This document shows, piece by piece, positions 15,764 through 23,459 of a DNA stretch of 26,025 nucleotides. The stretch comes from CAIWHR01 sp039915505 (GTDB lineage Bacteria; Pseudomonadota; Gammaproteobacteria; Burkholderiales; Casimicrobiaceae). Both the position numbers and the translations under genes were made by a program. Every line of letters begins with the position of its first letter. Position 1 is the stretch's first letter. The notes under the pieces were generated by a model, which saw only the letters and a program-made list of their open reading frames with translations, was not told the origin of the DNA and made no database searches. The stretch is taken from the NCBI GenBank assembly GCA_039915505.1, contig JBDSND010000082.1:1-26025 (forward strand), given 5' to 3'.

Positions 15764-16123
15764 ATGGCACGCATGCTGTTGCAGGTCAGCTTCGCCGCAG
15801 TGCTGGTCGCGGCGTCCGCAAGCGCTCCGGCGCAGGACGGTTCGCCCGAGCGAGGCTACAAGCTGTACATGGAAAAGATGTGTTTCACCTGCCACGGCAC
15901 GGCCGGCCAGGGCGGCGAGCGCGGGTCCGGTCCCCAGGTCGCGCCCAGCGCATGGCCGCTCGAGGCCTTCGCGCAACAGCTGCGCCATCCGCGCCAGGAC
16001 ATGCCCCGGTACACCGCGAAATTCGTGAGCGACGCCGAGGTTGCCGACATCCACGCCTATCTCAAGTCGATCAAGCCCTGGCGAGCGGCCAAGGATATCG
16101 AGCTCTTACGCGCCGCTCCCTGA
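15764..16123 (+). CDS. Periplasmic c-type cytochrome, small monohaem
   Basis: The 119-residue protein has a signal peptide (about residues 1-23, ending SAPAQ) and a single haem c site, CFTCH at residues 40-44, followed by GTAGQGG. M80 in QDMPRYTAKFVSDAEV is the likely axial ligand, and ADIHAYLKSI is the typical final helix of class I cytochromes c. GGAGGA stands 6 nt before the ATG; a longer in-frame reading from 15671 would bury the signal peptide and is less likely. It lies 14 nt ahead of the thiamine-diphosphate enzyme gene, so it is probably the electron acceptor for that enzyme, an inference from the shared operon and shared compartment. Confidence 0.92.
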   Translation: MARMLLQVSFAAVLVAASASAPAQDGSPERGYKLYMEKMCFTCHGTAGQGGERGSGPQVAPSAWPLEAFAQQLRHPRQDMPRYTAKFVSDAEVADIHAYLKSIKPWRAAKDIELLRAAP

Positions 16124-16137
16124 CTCGAGGAATCACC

Positions 16138-18078
16138 ATGAGTGAACACCACCGCAACGGCGCACCAGCGGCGCCTGCCCAGGCGCAAGGTGTCGATCGC
16201 CGCACGTTCCTGAAGACCGCCGCCGCCGCGAGCGCAGGGATCGCCACCACCAGTCTTGCGGCCGCCGAGATGGAGGCGACGCGCAAGGCCAACGCCGAGC
16301 CGGCCGTTGACAAGAAGGCAAAGCCGGCGCACGGCGACATCGTCATCGGTCGGCCAGGATCGGATTTCATGGTCGATGTGATCAAGACCCTGGATCTCGA
16401 GTACGTCGCGGCCAATCCGGGATCGAGCTTTCGCAGCCTGCACGAGTCCGTGGTGAACTACGGCGGCAATCGCAAGCCCGAGCTCCTGACGTGCTTGCAC
16501 GAGGAGTCGTCGGTGGCCATCGCCCACGGCTATGCGAAGGCCGCCGGCAAGCCGATGATGGTGATGGCGCACGGTACCGTCGGGCTCCAGCACGCCGCCA
16601 TGGGCCTTTACAACGCGTGGTGCGATCGCGTGCCGATATTCGTGGTCGCCGGCAACGGCCTCGATGCCACCAAGCGCCGCGTCGGCACGGAGTGGAATCA
16701 CTCGGTGCAGGATGCGGCCGCCATGGTCCGCGACTTCGTAAAGTGGGACGACCAGCCCGCCTCGCTGCAGCATTTTGCCGAGTCGGCGGTGCGCGCCTAT
16801 CGCGTGGCCACGACCCCGCCGATGGAGCCGGTGTTGCTGATGGCCGACATCGAACTTCAGGAAGACGGTCTCGAGCACGCGGGCGAACTCACCATCCCCA
16901 AGCTCACGCCGCCGCGGTTTCCCCAGGGTGACGCCGGCGCCCTCGCCGAGGCCGCGAAGTTGCTGGTGAACGCCAAGTCGCCGGTCATCATCGCCGACCG
17001 GGCCGTGCGCAGCCAGGAAGGCGTGGTGCGGCTGACCGCCCTCGCCGAGGCGCTCGGCGCGCCGGTCGTCGACCTCGGATCACGGATGAATTTTCCCAGC
17101 CGGCATCCGCTCTGCCAATCCGACGCCCGGCGGGCCCTGGTGCGCGATGCCGACGTGGTGCTACTGCTCGAAGTCGCCGACCCGTTCGGCCAATTCAACT
17201 CCATCGGCGATCCCCACAAGGAGCATCGGCGGCTGGCGCGCAAGGACGTCAAGATCATCAGCATCTCGATGGCCGATGCCTACATTCGCGCGAACTACCA
17301 GGACTTCCAGCGCTTCATGCCGGTCGACCTGCCGATCATCGGCGACGCCCAAGCCACGCTGCCCGCGTTGCTCGACGCGGTTCAGCGCGAAACGTCTGCC
17401 GACCACAGGAACGTGTTCGCCGCACGAACGACCAAGCTGGGCGAGGACCAGAAGAAGCTGGTGCAGCAGGCCAAGAGCGCGGCAGCCGTAGGTTGGGACT
17501 TGAGCCCGATCAGCACGCCGCGGCTGGCGATGGAAACCTGGAATGCGATCAAGAATGAGAACTGGTCACTCGCGGTCAGCGACCGCATTCCCTGGGCGCG
17601 GCGACTGTGGCCGACGACGCAATATCACCAGATGCTCGGCGGTGCGGGGGGCCAGGGCGTCGGCTACGGTGTCGGCGGCGCACTGGGCGTGGCGCTCGCC
17701 AACCGCGATCGCGGCCGCTTCACCGTCACCTTCCAGCCCGACGGCGACCTGCTTTACGCCCCCGGCGTGCTCTGGACCGCCGCGCACCACAAGATCCCGA
17801 TCCTGTACGTCATGCACAACAATCGCGCCTACCATCAGGAGGTGATGCATTTGCAACGGATGGCATCGTTGCACGATCGCCGCCCCGATCAGGCGTGGAT
17901 CGGCAATGCCCTCACCCATCCCGACATCGACTTCGCGATGCTCGCCAAGGCGCACGGGGTGTGGTCGGAAGGGCCGATCAGCGACCCTGCAGCGCTGGCC
18001 CCCGCTCTGCAACGCGCGGTGTCCGTGGTGAAAGGCGGTGCGCCGGCGCTGATCGACGTGGTGTGCCAACCGCGCTAG
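16138..18078 (+). CDS. Thiamine-diphosphate-dependent enzyme with Tat signal (acetolactate synthase/benzoylformate decarboxylase-like)
   Basis: This 646-residue protein has a Tat motif, DRRTFLKTAAAASAGIATTS, at residues 20-39, then the three-domain layout of the POX/acetolactate-synthase family. The PYR domain holds the cofactor-activating glutamate in CLHEESSVAIAHGYAKAAGK (E122 probable). The central domain spans roughly 270-410. The PP domain has D535-G536-D537 and N561/N562 (MHNNRAY), the diphosphate/magnesium motif; its first glycine is replaced by proline (PDGD rather than GDGD). GAGGA precedes the ATG. Family members decarboxylate or ligate 2-oxo acids; export by Tat is unusual because these enzymes are normally cytoplasmic. 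The coupled cytochrome c gene suggests an oxidative reaction in the periplasm. Substrate is unknown. Confidence 0.85.
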   Translation: MSEHHRNGAPAAPAQAQGVDRRTFLKTAAAASAGIATTSLAAAEMEATRKANAEPAVDKKAKPAHGDIVIGRPGSDFMVDVIKTLDLEYVAANPGSSFRSLHESVVNYGGNRKPELLTCLHEESSVAIAHGYAKAAGKPMMVMAHGTVGLQHAAMGLYNAWCDRVPIFVVAGNGLDATKRRVGTEWNHSVQDAAAMVRDFVKWDDQPASLQHFAESAVRAYRVATTPPMEPVLLMADIELQEDGLEHAGELTIPKLTPPRFPQGDAGALAEAAKLLVNAKSPVIIADRAVRSQEGVVRLTALAEALGAPVVDLGSRMNFPSRHPLCQSDARRALVRDADVVLLLEVADPFGQFNSIGDPHKEHRRLARKDVKIISISMADAYIRANYQDFQRFMPVDLPIIGDAQATLPALLDAVQRETSADHRNVFAARTTKLGEDQKKLVQQAKSAAAVGWDLSPISTPRLAMETWNAIKNENWSLAVSDRIPWARRLWPTTQYHQMLGGAGGQGVGYGVGGALGVALANRDRGRFTVTFQPDGDLLYAPGVLWTAAHHKIPILYVMHNNRAYHQEVMHLQRMASLHDRRPDQAWIGNALTHPDIDFAMLAKAHGVWSEGPISDPAALAPALQRAVSVVKGGAPALIDVVCQPR

Positions 18079-18079
18079 C

Positions 18080-18248
18080 GATAATGGGGTCAGTGTAAGT
18101 TATCGGCGCTGCGCGCGGGCGGCGCGGAAGCCGTACCGCATGGGCTCGGCGGAGCCGGCAGGCGCTGTCGCCCCAACGGACCGGTGGCACTGCCGGTGCC
18201 GTCGGCCCGCGTGAATGAAGCCCGGATAACTTACACCGACCCCATTAC
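18080..18248. repeat. REP-doublet (REPIN) or MITE-like element with long terminal inverted repeats
   Basis: The left arm at 18080-18104 (starting GATAATGGGGTCAGTGTAAG) is the near-perfect reverse complement of the right arm at about 18225-18248, with one internal mismatch and a difference at the outer end. The interior of about 120 bp is non-coding and contains a small palindrome GGCACTGCCGGTGCC. Arms of the AATGGGGTCAG type are known to me near REP-associated tyrosine transposases in betaproteobacteria. No transposase is present, so the element would be mobilised in trans. The right arm contains the stop codon of the SRPBCC gene. Confidence 0.7.
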
Positions 18249-18691
18249 CCCGGAATGTCGGGCTCGACCAGATGGGCAAGCTGGGCGAGCGATTCCTGCC
18301 AGCCCAGGTAGCACATCTCCAGCGGAATCACCTCCGGCAGTCCTTCCTGCACAATGTCGATATCGGTGCCACAGGAAACGGGCTTCAGGGACACCGTCAC
18401 CAGGATCTCGCCCGCCAGGTTGGGATCGTCGAACCTGTCGGTGTAGCGGAGGCGCTCGCCCGGCACGAGCTCGAGATACTCGCCACCGAAGGAGTGGCCG
18501 TGGCCGGATGAAAAATTCGCGAAAGACATCTTGAAGGTGCCCCCGACCTTGGCATCCAAGTGATGAACCTTGCACGTGAAACCATGGGGGGGCAACCACT
18601 TGGCCATCGCCGCAGCGTCCAGGAACGCGCGGTAGACCTTCTCCGGCGTGGCGCGAAGCACGCGATGGAGGCGGACGGTGCCAGTCGGCAT
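18245..18691 (-). CDS. SRPBCC/AHSA1-like START-fold protein
   Basis: The 148-residue protein has the AHSA1 (activator of Hsp90 ATPase homologue 1-like) pattern: LHRVLRATPEKVYRAFLDAAAMAKWLPPHGF at the N-terminus, a central VGGTFKMSF and GGEYLELVPGERLRYTDRF, and a helical C-terminus with CYLGWQESLAQLAHLVEP. Small bacterial members have a hydrophobic cavity for lipid-like or aromatic ligands and mostly unknown roles. AGGAG is placed 8 nt before the ATG (ccaggagatcttccatg). Its TAA stop lies within the right arm of the REP-like element, so the last residues may have been shaped by that insertion. It is on the same strand as the GFA genes upstream. Confidence 0.88.
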   Translation of the reverse strand: MPTGTVRLHRVLRATPEKVYRAFLDAAAMAKWLPPHGFTCKVHHLDAKVGGTFKMSFANFSSGHGHSFGGEYLELVPGERLRYTDRFDDPNLAGEILVTVSLKPVSCGTDIDIVQEGLPEVIPLEMCYLGWQESLAQLAHLVEPDIPG

Positions 18692-18979
18692 GGAAGATCT
18701 CCTGGAATTGGTCAGTCAGAGTTGTCCGACAACCCGGCAGACACGATGACCGATCCGTCGACAGGCTCGCCTCGGATGACACCCAGCCCAGCCGGTGAAT
18801 TTGTCGGCGGCCCTCGCCGTTCACGCTGATCGAGATCGCCGTATGCGTGGCGGGTCTGGCGCGTACTCCCGCGATCGATCTAGATCCAGCAACCGGCGAC
18901 GCAACCTGAGTGTTCGGTGATGGGCCGTTGCGGGGTGAAGCTGAAGAGCACGAGCGAGCTAACCGTGGCTACGCTCCGT

Positions 18980-19393
18980 TCATCCCGATGACGGGTTCTT
19001 AGGCACGCACGTTGCGCCCTCCGGCAGCTTGTCCCAAGGTTGGGCCGAATCGCACCAAATGTGAAGGGTCGGTTGGACCCACGACGGGTCATCAAGCGAA
19101 CCGCCCTTTACGAATGTCATCCCAGCGAACGCGGACGCGTCGGTGAACAAAGCCGAGCCGCACTTAGGGCAGAATCGACGCGAGACGGGCAACCCTGACG
19201 CCCCCACAGTCTGGTACGTCTGCGGAGCGCCGCGGACGTCGAGAGAAGCCGCCGGTACACCCACGTTCACGGAGTACCCGCCTCCACCGGCCTTTTGACA
19301 GTCACGACAATGGCAAAAAGCCGTAAGAGCAGGTTGTGCGGAAGACGTGTAGTTGATTGCACCGCAGAGACAGCCCCCGCTGATTGTCGGCAT
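18980..19393 (-). CDS. GFA/CENP-V-fold protein (glutathione-dependent formaldehyde-activating type), copy 1
   Basis: This 137-residue zinc protein has all three cysteine clusters of the GFA family: GGCLCGAINY near residues 6-15, FCHCRDCQKAGGGGY, and RRFCPKCGSALF. A LHIWCDSAQPW tail is also typical. GFA was described as speeding glutathione-formaldehyde adduct formation, but most members have no proven activity. GGAGA lies about 6 nt before the ATG. It is the first of three unrelated-by-synteny GFA genes within 3.5 kb; the others are at 21623 and 22080 and differ strongly in sequence, so they are not a recent tandem duplication. Confidence 0.93.
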   Translation of the reverse strand: MPTISGGCLCGAINYTSSAQPALTAFCHCRDCQKAGGGGYSVNVGVPAASLDVRGAPQTYQTVGASGLPVSRRFCPKCGSALFTDASAFAGMTFVKGGSLDDPSWVQPTLHIWCDSAQPWDKLPEGATCVPKNPSSG

Positions 19394-20043
19394 CGGTCTT
19401 CTCCGATTTATCGGAACCCGATGATAATACTCCTATGAAATGATTTCACGCGACCGCGAACTCTGCTGGGGTCGATTCCGCAACGTCGGCGTTCGCGGTG
19501 CATGGTGTGGATGTGAAGGGGCGCACGTGCTGGGCAAAACGGACAGACCGTGGTAGCCATCGCCAACAAGCATGCACGGCCGCTATGGGTGCTGCTCACG
19601 CGACGAGCCGTTGCGGCTGCAGGCGGCCGCTCATCGAGCAAAGCGACACTTCCGGCGACTGCGAGAACGCGGCGCTGAGACGCACGCTGGGTCGGTCTGA
19701 CCGTCATGGCCCGGGCACGCACCGCCGCCCAACACGGACGGATACCGAGTTGCACCCAATCTTTCGTCGGCCTACGTGCTTGCATTTCCGGGGAAGTCCA
19801 TGCAGCTGGATTAGGCCGTGGACTCAAGGGAAACTTCCCACCCAGGAAAGACAAGAACGGCAGGGTGGGACTTGAGAGCACGTGCGAGCACCTTTGCTCG
19901 TTCCACACCCAGATTGACGCGGCCATTCTCACGGGGAAGCTCACGACCAGCCAGCTTGCGGCCCGGTTAGGTACAAAGTAAAGTGAACGCCCGCGCGGGA
20001 CGTGTTCCGCATGACCGTACCAAATGCACGCAGAGGTTGGACA
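19394..20043. other. 650-nt stretch without an intact gene
   Basis: This region contains the IS110-type relic at 19465-19650. From 19650 to 20043 I recognise nothing. An open frame at 19706-19981 on the plus strand (91 codons) ends FHTQIDAAILTGKLTTSQLA-like but has no recognisable domain or ribosome binding site and is not called. Confidence 0.5.
19465..19650 (+). mobile_element. Internally deleted IS110-family transposase relic
   Basis: In one frame from 19465 the translation is GVDSATSAFAVHGVDVKG, matching the DEDD catalytic start of IS110 transposases (typically GIDLAK..FAVHGVD..G). In the next frame from about 19517 it reads GQNGQTVVAIANKHARPLWV, matching the C-terminal end of IS110/IS1111 transposases (typically VAVVALANK.AR..WALL). 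So the two ends of a roughly 330-residue protein are joined after loss of the middle, with a frame change near 19535-19550. No terminal repeats were found. Confidence 0.55.
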
Positions 20044-21261
20044 ATGAGAATTGCAGCGGCGATCGTGCTAACCCTCGTTGCCGCCACTTTGGGATCTGCG
20101 GCTCACGCATTGACCACCACCACCGTGGTCGACGTTCCGACGCGAGGGACCGCGGTGCGCGTTCTTTACCTGCGTCCCGACGCTCCCGTTGCCAACGTGG
20201 TCATGCGGCCCGGCAGCGACGGTATGCTTGGGATCCAGACCGACGGGACCATGACCACGGTGCTCGCCACCTGCAATCCGGCAGTTCGCAATCGGCAGGC
20301 TTTGGCGGATCTTGGCTACGCGGTCGCGGTCGTCGATGCAGCATTCGATTCGCAGGTGTTCAACTACACGGATATGCTCGAGGTGATTCGTTACCTGCAA
20401 GGACGCGACCGGGTTCCCACCTGGGTGCTGAGTGGAAGTACGGCAACGAATAACACCGTCGACCTGCTGGCCCGGCTGCCGTTGACCAACGGGCTGGGAG
20501 CGGTGTTCTACTCGCCGGAAGGTTTTTCTGCCGCGCAGGCCGCATTGATCACGCGCCCGACTCTGGTCGTCTACCACCCCCTCGATTCCAGAAATCTCGG
20601 CGCCTCGCTGTTCAATGCGTTGACGGCTGCACTCGCCAAGCAGCAGGTCACGCTGACGGGTGGCAGCAATAATGGATGAGCCGGATACCACACGTTGAAC
20701 GGCCTCAATGGGCCGTTCGTGGCCGCTGTCAGCGGTTTCATCAGCCAGTACAATCCCACGCTGGTCTTCGCACCGTTGGCAGATTCTGCGCTTGCAGTCG
20801 AGTTCTACAACGCCGCGCTCGACCATTATTTCCTTACGCACATCGCCAACGAAATCGCGCTGCTCGATGCAGGCGTTACGATCAAGGGGTGGGTGCGTAC
20901 CGGCCAGTCTTTTAACGTGTTCCCCACCGCCCAGACCGGCTCCACGCCGGTATGCCGGTTCTACATCCCCCCGGACAAGGGCGATTCGCATTTTTATGGA
21001 CGCGGCACCGCGGAGTGCGACGCGACCGGCATGGCCAACCCGACGTTCGTCAACGAAGATCCGCAGTTCTTCCATGCCGTGCTGCCGATGGCTGGTTCGT
21101 GCCCGGCCGGAACGGTGGCTGTATACCGTGTCTTCAGCAACCGCGCCGACGCCAATCACCGTTACATGGTGAGCCGCTCGCTGCGTGACCAAATGGTCGC
21201 TCGCGGCTGGCTTGCGGAGGGCGACGGGCCGGACCTGGTCGTAATGTGCGCGCCGGCCTAG
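20044..21261 (+). pseudogene. Exported hydrolase-like/DUF5648 gene interrupted by an in-frame TGA
   Basis: From the ATG at 20044 (GAGG upstream) the frame encodes a signal peptide (MRIAAAIVLTLVAATLGSAAHA) and an alpha/beta-hydrolase-like domain with VLSGSTATNN and LVVYHPLDS. A TGA at 20677-20679 stops it after 211 codons. The same frame carries on with GYHTLNGLNGPFVAAVSGF, which supplies the expected histidine of the hydrolase, and then a full DUF5648 domain (FYNAALDHYFLTHIANEIAL, CRFY, SHFY, VYRVFSNRADANHRYM) to a stop at 21261. The split domain and unbroken frame show that this was one gene of 404 residues with a single nonsense change. The downstream part could be translated alone only from a poor internal start such as 20695. 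It runs opposite to the surrounding GFA genes. Confidence 0.8.
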
Positions 21262-21622
21262 CCGTCAAGGCGCGAGCGTGCACTTCAGGCATCGATAACG
21301 CTCAACGCGTTTAGCGGCCACGCGCCAGAGCGAGCGTCACCCGTTCAGCGCCGACTACGGATCGAGATGCCGACGCTTGAGCGAAGGTCAGCCCGCGCTA
21401 CCCTTCTATGCTTCCCGGACCTTGTCATGGGCCGCGACGGTCGCGCGAAGTGATCTGAACTCGGTGGCCTCAGAATTCTACCTCCGTGAGGGCTCGAACC
21501 AGTGGCTGTTGCACTTGCCGCCAGGACATGGTGGTTCCTGCATCGACACACAAGGCGCAAGACCAGCTCGGTTTGGTTCTTCTGATCTCGCAGGGTCGGG
21601 CCACAGACAAGAAGTCTGAAAA
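21262..21622. other. 361-nt intergenic region
   Basis: It lies between the convergent ends of the DUF5648 gene and the second GFA gene. I find no credible gene. A short hairpin CAGAC-AAGAA-GTCTG lies near 21602-21617, just after the GFA stop, without a T-run. GACGCTTGAGCGAAG at about 21372-21386 resembles half of an integron attC site but no partner half is clear. Confidence 0.4.
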
Positions 21623-22021
21623 TCAATAGTCATCGGGCGGAAAGCGATCGAATTGGGGAAGCGCGTCCGTGATTTCGTGCCACGGCGCCTTGGACCCGAC
21701 AAATATATGCACCGAGGGCCGGACTCCAGGATCACCGTCAATGCTTCCCGCGGGGATGCAAACCTCAGCAGCTTCGACCACCGGCATGTTTGAGCCGCAC
21801 ACGCGACAGAAGCAGCGATAGACATTGGGAGATGACTGATAGCGCGAGATCGACGCCTCGCCCCGTAGCCAACGAAACTCGCTCGCGTTTCCGTGTGCAA
21901 ACGCGCCGAACGGTGCGCCATGGATCTTTCGACACATTGAGCAGTAGCAGAAATTGATGAGGTCAACACCACCATCGAGTTGCCACGCCACTTCGTTACA
22001 CAGGCACGTCCCGCTGATCAT
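21623..22021 (-). CDS. GFA/CENP-V-fold protein, copy 2
   Basis: The 132-residue protein has the GFA cysteine pattern: GTCLCNEVAWQL near the start, FCYCSMCRKIHGAPFG, and RCFCRVCGSNMP, with a final HIFVGSKAPWHEI. It is a likely zinc-binding protein, but the catalytic role is unproven. I use the ATG at 22021; a TTG three codons earlier is open too, and neither has a good ribosome binding site. It lies 58 nt after the stop of GFA copy 3 on the same strand. The short gap holds the attC-like palindrome described separately. Confidence 0.9.
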   Translation of the reverse strand: MISGTCLCNEVAWQLDGGVDLINFCYCSMCRKIHGAPFGAFAHGNASEFRWLRGEASISRYQSSPNVYRCFCRVCGSNMPVVEAAEVCIPAGSIDGDPGVRPSVHIFVGSKAPWHEITDALPQFDRFPPDDY

Positions 22022-22024
22022 GGG

Positions 22025-22069
22025 GCCCAACGTTTGACACGAGGAGCAACCTCGATGGAAGGGCTAGGC
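22025..22069 (-). other. Possible attC-like (integron recombination) palindrome
   Basis: Read on the minus strand, this 45-nt gap begins GCCTAGC, has an inner hairpin CGAGG-TTGCT-CCTCG and ends TCAAACGTTGGGC. The last seven bases fit the GTTRRRY attC core and the first seven fit RYYYAAC with one mismatch. It is shorter than usual attC sites, so this is a suggestion only. Confidence 0.35.
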
Positions 22070-22079
22070 GACAGGCCTC

Positions 22080-22472
22080 TCACGCCATGTGCTCGATGCC
22101 CGCAGGCAACTGAACCCAGGAATGCATGCGGTCTTCGTAGATCGAGATTGACGGTGCAGGAAAGCCAGGCTCGGCGAAAGCTCCGACCGGAACAGCGACG
22201 TGCTCCGGGTTGCCTTCCAGTTCGTAGTACACCGTGGTCCCACACTGCGGACAGAAATGGAAAGTGGTCTTGCCCCCTTCGTCGCCGACACGGACATAGA
22301 CCGATGAGGAACCCGTGACCTGCACTGCGTTTCGCCGAAAGCGCGCTTGTGCCCCGAACACGCTGCCGGTCCTGCGCTGGCAGGCCAGACAATGGCAAAT
22401 TGAAACTCGAGCCGGTTCCTCGCTCACAGTAAGCTGGAGCTGGCCGCAACTACATGAAGCAACTCGTCTCAT
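22080..22472 (-). CDS. GFA/CENP-V-fold protein, copy 3
   Basis: This 130-residue protein begins MRRVASCSCGQLQLTV and has ICHCLACQRRTGSVFG and HFCPQCGTTVYYELEG, the three cysteine clusters of the GFA family, with a final YEDRMHSWVQLP. The zinc site appears intact. Its substrate is unknown. The ATG at 22472 fits the usual family start, although no strong ribosome binding site precedes it. It lies between the glutathione S-transferase gene and GFA copy 2, all on the minus strand with gaps of 104 and 58 nt. The glutathione link across these neighbours is suggestive, since both families are tied to glutathione in the literature. Confidence 0.92.
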   Translation of the reverse strand: MRRVASCSCGQLQLTVSEEPARVSICHCLACQRRTGSVFGAQARFRRNAVQVTGSSSVYVRVGDEGGKTTFHFCPQCGTTVYYELEGNPEHVAVPVGAFAEPGFPAPSISIYEDRMHSWVQLPAGIEHMA

Positions 22473-22576
22473 CGTTCAGAGGGAAAAAATGCAGGCTGTG
22501 TTGCCTCTTAAAAATGAATCAAGCTTGAGCGACGGGTTGGGCGTCACTCGCCTAAGCAAACCACTGGCTATGCGGT

Positions 22577-23224
22577 TCACTCCCAGCCCTCGTCGAATGA
22601 AAAGCGCTTGGCCCAGAACTCGGCGAGCCGCGGATCCCCGTCGACACGGCGAACTACGGCTGCCATCTTGGGTGCAGCTTCATAGAACCGCGTTCGCCAA
22701 GGCCCAAAACGCGAAACGACCGTGACATACAAATCAAGCACGGTGAGCTTGTCCCCCAGGAGATAGCGTCCTGGCTCCAGCTGCGCGTTCATGATGCTCC
22801 AGCAGAACGCGATTCGATCGTGTACCGCGTTGACAACCGTCTCGCGAAGCTCGGACGGCGCTCCGATACGCTGTACGTCTGGTTTGATCCAGTGCAAGGA
22901 ATACACCGCAGAAGAGACGTAGACCATCCATCGCAGAAACTGGCGCCGCAGCGGCTCAGTGGTTGTTGGGGCCAAATTCGCTTGAGGATAGGCGTCCGCA
23001 AGGTAAAGCAGTATTGCAGCACTTTCGGTCATGACTTCGCCGCCAGGAAACAGCAGCGTGGGAATTTGACGCATCGGATTGTGTGGCGCAACGCGGTCGC
23101 GCGCTGATTCCAACGCCCAAGTGGCCCCTTCGACGAGCGAGTACGGAATGCCCAGTAGCGTAAGTGCCGCTTCCACTGCGATGGAGCCCGAGCCTTCAGC
23201 GCCGTACAGAGTGATTGGTGTCAA
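22577..23224 (-). CDS. Glutathione S-transferase
   Basis: The 215-residue protein has a thioredoxin-like N-terminal domain starting TPITLYGAEGSGSIAVEAAL, with the active-site SGS region near residues 12-14, the cis-proline stretch NPMRQIPTLLF, and the glutathione-binding ESAAILLYLAD. The all-alpha C-terminal domain includes LLGDKLTVLDLYVTVVSRF, the conserved N-capping motif. It should conjugate or bind glutathione in the cytoplasm; the substrate is not predictable. The likely start is TTG at 23224, preceded by GGAGAAGAAGG, because no in-frame ATG lies near the domain start. It stands at the head of the GFA-containing minus-strand group. Confidence 0.92.
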   Translation of the reverse strand: MTPITLYGAEGSGSIAVEAALTLLGIPYSLVEGATWALESARDRVAPHNPMRQIPTLLFPGGEVMTESAAILLYLADAYPQANLAPTTTEPLRRQFLRWMVYVSSAVYSLHWIKPDVQRIGAPSELRETVVNAVHDRIAFCWSIMNAQLEPGRYLLGDKLTVLDLYVTVVSRFGPWRTRFYEAAPKMAAVVRRVDGDPRLAEFWAKRFSFDEGWE

Positions 23225-23273
23225 CCTTCTTCTCCGTTCAATGGCCGCGAGCAGTTCGCGGACGTCTCATGCC

Positions 23274-23344
23274 GCCCGACGTTTGACATGAGCGGGGTGA
23301 GTTTCAACCATGGCGACTCCAGCGGCGTATTCAAGGGTCTAAGG
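23274..23344 (-). other. Possible attC-like site upstream of the GST gene
   Basis: Read on the minus strand, this stretch ends GCTCATGTCAAACGTCGGGC, which matches 14 of 20 positions of the right end of class 1 cassette attC sites (GCTTAACTCAAGCGTTAGGC, from memory). About 50 nt earlier it has CTTGAATACGCCGC, similar to the left-hand inner box. The outer left core is poor. The motif GCCCRACGTTTGACAYGAG is shared with 22025-22043. Confidence 0.35.
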
Positions 23345-23459
23345 AAAAACAGGCTCCCGACGCAAACCAAGCGTCGGACTAGCTAGGTATAAGGCGTCGG
23401 ACGTACCAAGAGTCCGATGATGCTTGATTTGCACCGGCATTGAGCTCATGCCCTCGCCC

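Noticed and set aside
19408..19944. Minus-strand open frame of 178 codons in the gap after GFA copy 1
   Set aside because: It overlaps the transposase relic and shows no domain, signal or ribosome binding site.
20677..20679. Selenocysteine at the in-frame TGA
   Set aside because: The position before the hydrolase histidine is not a redox site and no SECIS-like hairpin is evident just downstream; a nonsense change is simpler.
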